Positions 41,923 through 45,334 of a DNA stretch of 45,334 nucleotides are shown one piece after another. A program made the translations under genes and the position numbers. Source of the stretch: Proteromonas lacertae (taxonomy: Eukaryota; Sar; Bigyra; Opalinata; Proteromonadidae); contig NGBS01000349.1 of assembly GCA_002245135.1 (NCBI GenBank), positions 1-45,334 on the forward strand, written 5' to 3'. Numbering within the stretch: position 1 is the first letter of the stretch; each line of letters starts with the position of its first letter. A model generated the notes under the pieces. It was not told the DNA's origin. It saw only the letters and a program-made list of their open reading frames with translations, and ran no database searches.

Positions 41923-42104
41923 TTTTATATATAGTCTTCTTTCGTATTTGATTTTGAAAGTTGTTTTTTTGTACCCCCTTAAAAAATTACATAAAGAAAA
42001 ACCGTTTTTTTTTCATTCACACTTTTCTTACTCATTTTCAGTATTTTATTTTTTTCATTTTTTTACTTTAATAGAAAATTAATTATTCAATCATTCAATC
42101 AAAA

Positions 42105-43274
42105 ATGCCAGCAGACAGAGTCAAACAACCAACCAATTCAGAATTATGCTCCCAGCTCCCATTAAAGGGACAGGCTTATGAGTTCTATCAGAAAGTGAGT
42201 CGTAACATCCAGCATTTAAAGACATTTTGCGACGAAATGTATATTCAAAGTTTGGCTTATGATGACAGCAAAAAATCAAAGAAAAAACAAAGTCCACCAC
42301 AATTCAACTATATCGAATTAGAGAAGTCAGCTACAGCAGTTTATTATTGCTTTTCATGTAAGTTTGATAATCAGAAGTTAATTCCCATTAAACATCTAGA
42401 GACATTAGATCAAAATGAGTATATGAATTTATACTTTAGTGACGATGAGATGAAGAGTATAGTAAAACCAAATGTAAAACCGATTAAACCTTTTATTCAA
42501 CCTCAGTTAAAACAACAACAACCACAACAAGAACCACCACCACCAACTGTACCTCAAAAACCTAAAAGAGTTTATAAAAGAAGAACTGATACTGTAAAGA
42601 AACCTAAAACAAAAGCAGTTATTGATAGTGATGATGAATTAATTCATTTAAAGAAAAGAAAGATTGTTAAGGATTCTGATTTTGTTGATGAACCAATGGG
42701 TATAATTGTGAAAGATACTGAATCAAGAACATCTGCTGATGATTTATTAAGTAGCCAAAGTCCTACCTTTACACCTCCAATGTCACCAAGGTCTGATACT
42801 ACACTTCTTGATGTTACTGATATTGATATGCTGGATGCTGAATTGAAATATTTTAATGCTGAATTAACTAAAAAAGATGAAGAAAAACAAAAAGAGATAG
42901 AAGAGAAAATTAAACATCAAGATGCAGAGAGAAAGAAACAAGAAGATGAAGAAAAAAAGAAAAAACAACAAGAAGAAGAAAGAGTTAGAAAAGTACAAGA
43001 AGAAGCAGAGAGAAAAAGAAAACAAGAAGAAGCAGAAAAGAAAAGAAAAGAAGAATTAGTGGTTATTAGAATGCTTCAAGAAGAAGAGAATATGAGACAA
43101 CAAGAAGAGTTAAGAAAGAAATGGGTATTAGAACAAAAGAGACAAATGGAAGAAAAGATGAAAAAAGAAAACGATGAATTAGAAAAGAAAATGGAAGAAG
43201 AGTTTAAGAAGAGAATAGAAGAAGAGAAAAGAAAGAAAGCTGAAGAGTTTGAGAAGATAATGAAGAACTTATAA
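42105..43274 (+). CDS. Virus-like element gene: coiled-coil protein
   Basis: A 389-residue frame. The N-terminal part (PADRVKQPTNSELCSQLPL) is globular and ends in a YYCFSCKF pair. A Pro/Gln stretch, a basic KRVYKRRTDTVKKPK block and an acidic part follow. The last 150 residues are an unbroken Glu/Lys/Arg/Gln coiled coil. No family recognised. Confidence 0.55.
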   Translation: MPADRVKQPTNSELCSQLPLKGQAYEFYQKVSRNIQHLKTFCDEMYIQSLAYDDSKKSKKKQSPPQFNYIELEKSATAVYYCFSCKFDNQKLIPIKHLETLDQNEYMNLYFSDDEMKSIVKPNVKPIKPFIQPQLKQQQPQQEPPPPTVPQKPKRVYKRRTDTVKKPKTKAVIDSDDELIHLKKRKIVKDSDFVDEPMGIIVKDTESRTSADDLLSSQSPTFTPPMSPRSDTTLLDVTDIDMLDAELKYFNAELTKKDEEKQKEIEEKIKHQDAERKKQEDEEKKKKQQEEERVRKVQEEAERKRKQEEAEKKRKEELVVIRMLQEEENMRQQEELRKKWVLEQKRQMEEKMKKENDELEKKMEEEFKKRIEEEKRKKAEEFEKIMKNL

Positions 43275-43414
43275 GTATTAATATATATACTTTAAATTTG
43301 TCTGGTTTATGCTTTAATCCATATACTTGAAAAAGCACTTTGAATTCAGTACTTTGATAAAAATTGGTGTTTGTTTAATATGTAAAAAAATAACATAAAT
43401 AAAAAACATAAAAA

Positions 43415-44575
43415 TTATACGAAATCATTAAATAGCGAATTTTTCTTATATACTCTACCATATCTACTTTTTCTACCTTCTGGTACTGGTTGAATATCTG
43501 GTTCTATAGGTTGTGCTTCATTGTTTATACTATGAATTTGTCTTAATCTAAACTTGCCATTTGTTGTAATACTATTAACTGGTACTCTTTTAATTTCATG
43601 AGATTTGAATCTATATGAACCTATATCTCTAGGATTGAATTCTCTAGGTATTGTTCCATCCAAGTTCTTAACAGAATATGAAAATGGTCCAACTTTGTGT
43701 ATTTGGTATACTTTATCTGTATAATAAGTAGTTTTTTGAAGTTTGTTATCTCTACGTTCCTTTATTCTGACAAAATCATCAGCTTTAAAATGAGTATCAC
43801 TTTTACGCTTCTTTAAGTTTCTAGCATGGGATTCTTTATACAATCTATCTTGGACTTCAAAATCATTGAATACTTCATTTGGAGTTAGATTATTGAGTGC
43901 AGAATGTGGTTTTGCATTGTAATCATCTACAACAGTATATACTATATTACACAATGATTCAATATTGTTAATTTTATCAAATTCTTCATCAGACAATGTA
44001 TTAATTTTTCTATAAAACATATCTTTAATAGTTCTCACACATCGATCCAATATTTTCATTATATTATGTTCATTACGTTCTTTAAGTATAAATCGTATAT
44101 GATTTTTGTTAAACAAATCTAAAAATTTCTTACCATAGATAATACCAGACTCTTCATCTGACAATATACTTCCTACAAAACGAGCGTTTTCATCCTTAGG
44201 TTGCATACCCTGATAAAACCATTTTTCAAACACTGGATATACATCATTTTCTGATTTAGATTTAACATAATATATCCAACACTTACGACTAACAACTTCT
44301 ATAATTAACAAAAATGGAACTTTTGTATTGTTGAAAAACACTAAATCTATTTGATATGACCCAGGTAACTTTTCAATTTCATATTTAATTCTATTCCTTT
44401 TAGTTGCAGTGATTTGATAATCTGGTTTAGACTCTACAAGTTCACTACTAGCTTTTTTAATGTCAGATTTTTTAAAGTTATTCTCAAGTTCATTTACAGA
44501 GAAATTAATAAAGTCTCGTTTGTTTAAATAACCATATGTTTTGTATAACTCATTTATTTTATCTTGTAGTGACAT
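43415..44575 (-). CDS. Virus-like element integrase (rve family, Polinton type)
   Basis: A 386-residue DDE integrase. Visible: SYQIDLVFFNNTKVPFLLII (first Asp strand), GSILSDEESGIIYGKKFLDL (second Asp), ERNEHNIMKILDRCVRTIKD (Glu helix), and YNAKPHSALNNLTPNEVF, typical of retroviral-type integrases. A C-terminal SH3/chromodomain-like part (DDFVRIKERRDNKLQKTTYY) follows. No reverse transcriptase or protease is adjacent, which favours a Polinton/Maverick origin over an LTR retroelement. Confidence 0.75.
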   Translation of the reverse strand: MSLQDKINELYKTYGYLNKRDFINFSVNELENNFKKSDIKKASSELVESKPDYQITATKRNRIKYEIEKLPGSYQIDLVFFNNTKVPFLLIIEVVSRKCWIYYVKSKSENDVYPVFEKWFYQGMQPKDENARFVGSILSDEESGIIYGKKFLDLFNKNHIRFILKERNEHNIMKILDRCVRTIKDMFYRKINTLSDEEFDKINNIESLCNIVYTVVDDYNAKPHSALNNLTPNEVFNDFEVQDRLYKESHARNLKKRKSDTHFKADDFVRIKERRDNKLQKTTYYTDKVYQIHKVGPFSYSVKNLDGTIPREFNPRDIGSYRFKSHEIKRVPVNSITTNGKFRLRQIHSINNEAQPIEPDIQPVPEGRKSRYGRVYKKNSLFNDFV

Positions 44576-44640
44576 TCAAACAATATATAAAAAATATGAA
44601 TGATATATATTTAAAGAATTAATGAATTAAAATAATTAAA

Positions 44641-45334
44641 TCATTCTTCTACCTCTCCCAAATCCTTATCACTTAAAGCGTTACCAAAGTTAATAGACTT
44701 AGCAGCACTAATAAAACCATTACTAATTACTTTCTTAGCAGGGAATGGTCTACGAGTACTAATTAAATCACTATCTTCTATCTTAGTTCTCTTAATTCTT
44801 GGAGGTGAAACAAATTTGTTTTGATTAGCTTGTTCTTTCTTAATTTTCTTCTCATTACTTCTTCTAATAGTTGTAGCTAAATCAGGATTTTCATCATAAC
44901 CGACAATATCACTACAAACTCTATGATTAACAAAGTTTTGAGTACCATTACTCTTAATAGAGATTTGATTATCAACAACACTTACAGCAATTTTACTACC
45001 AACATCAACATCAGATGGAACTCTATAGTTACTATTATCCCATATCATAATAGAATTGAAATTGTGGAAGTATTTAATACCATGTTGAGGTTCTCTACAT
45101 CCTACACTAATCAAATATCCACGAATGATTTTTTCTATAAAGTCATTCTCGTTTCTATCATAAATTTGTTTCAATACATATTTCACTTCATCAGCTGAAT
45201 ATGTTTCAAAATCTCTTCCATTATTAATTACAACTTTATGATCCAAATCATGAACAAAAGTAATCAATACATATTGGACTAGTTTTAGTAGGCTTAACTG
45301 TAATACTCTCAACAGTTCCTTAATAATCCACTTT
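44641..45334 (-). CDS. Virus-like element gene, cut by the window edge
   Basis: The frame is open from the window edge to a stop at 44641; at least 223 codons are visible. It contains FVHDLDHKVVINNGRDFETY, IIRGYLISVGCREPQHGIKY and a basic C-terminal part with KRTKIEDSD. No family recognised. Its start lies beyond the window. Confidence 0.5.
   Translation of the reverse strand, partial: KWIIKELLRVLQLSLLKLVQYVLITFVHDLDHKVVINNGRDFETYSADEVKYVLKQIYDRNENDFIEKIIRGYLISVGCREPQHGIKYFHNFNSIMIWDNSNYRVPSDVDVGSKIAVSVVDNQISIKSNGTQNFVNHRVCSDIVGYDENPDLATTIRRSNEKKIKKEQANQNKFVSPPRIKRTKIEDSDLISTRRPFPAKKVISNGFISAAKSINFGNALSDKDLGEVEE

Larger units (their letters stand above)
40150..45334. mobile_element. Polinton/Maverick-like element, left part, runs off the window
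   Basis: Five successive intronless genes, including a retroviral-type integrase without any reverse transcriptase, match a Polinton/Maverick-like virus-like element. An inverted-repeat cluster near 40,170-40,275 may lie in the terminal repeat. The right end, and any DNA polymerase B, capsid or packaging genes, would lie beyond the window. The visible genes look whole, so the insertion is probably young. A Ginger/TDD-type transposon with a related integrase is an alternative. Confidence 0.55.

Noticed and set aside
43415-44575. Integrase as part of a Ty3/gypsy LTR retroelement
   Set aside because: No reverse transcriptase, RNase H or protease next to it; the neighbours are separate small intronless genes and no LTR pair is seen.
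1-45334. Ciliate-type genetic code, suggested by the tiny introns
   Set aside because: TAA, TAG and TGA all end conserved proteins at the expected places, and none is needed as a sense codon in PHF5A, eEF1B, PP5 or MYG1.
1-45334. tRNA, rRNA genes or CRISPR arrays
   Set aside because: No cloverleaf with a GGTTCGA-type arm, no rRNA-like stretch and no regularly spaced repeats were found by eye.

Overview
This window is nuclear DNA from an AT-rich, intron-dense unicellular eukaryote, by eye about three-quarters A+T. The standard code fits: TAA, TAG and TGA all end conserved proteins, which argues against a ciliate code. Genes lie on both strands only tens to a few hundred bases apart. Most carry tiny spliceosomal introns of about 24-60 nt, typically GTAT...TAG. 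Conserved families (PHF5A, eEF1B, PP5, CSTF77, MYG1, Prp28) let many of these introns be placed to the base. I cannot name the lineage. Kelch-BTB, FN3 and LamG surface proteins, a PX-PH kinase-like protein, a syntaxin and a ferric reductase suggest a heterotrophic protist such as an amoeboid or flagellate form.

Layout. 1-4 kb: a broken acidic-tailed gene, a temptin-like secreted protein, a small ORF and a ferric-reductase/NADPH-oxidase-type membrane reductase. 4-9.4 kb: a large unrecognised protein, a TMEM222/RTE1-family membrane protein, spliceosomal PHF5A/Rds3, translation factor eEF1B and a Qa-SNARE. 9.4-11.3 kb: a gene desert with a palindromic MITE-like element, a GC-rich tandem repeat and a stray exon copy of the gene at 22.3-24.7 kb. 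11.3-16.7 kb: an FN3 surface protein abutting a truncated SHMT, then the spliceosomal DEAD-box helicase Prp28. 17-24.7 kb: a LamG-like surface protein, a PX-PH-pseudokinase, a small acidic protein and a multi-pass membrane protein with many introns. 25-31 kb: PP5, an amphipathic-repeat protein, a small intron-rich gene, MYG1, a type II glycosyltransferase-like protein and a small Cys-rich protein. 31.3-39.8 kb: sphingosine kinase, an intronless zinc-ribbon-like gene, an NKAP-like protein, the polyadenylation factor CSTF77/Rna14 and a kelch-BTB protein. From about 40.1 kb to the right edge lies part of a Polinton-like virus-like element with intronless genes and a retroviral-type integrase.

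Four genes form an mRNA-processing theme (PHF5A, Prp28, an NKAP-like protein, CSTF77), which suits so intron-rich a genome. The most striking signal is two introns, in PP5 and sphingosine kinase. Both begin ATATCTTTTTTTT, end TTTAA, and carry a TTNTTTAAT-type branch-site match 11-13 nt before the 3' end. Protein conservation supports both borders. They look like U12-type (minor spliceosome) introns with AT-AA ends. A second shared signal is a TCAAGCYT-like motif just upstream of about ten start codons, a candidate core promoter element.

Several otherwise well-conserved host genes show single-base frame breaks, often in A or T runs. Most look like assembly errors rather than decay. The truncated SHMT next to a headless FN3 gene is more likely a real rearrangement or an assembly join.
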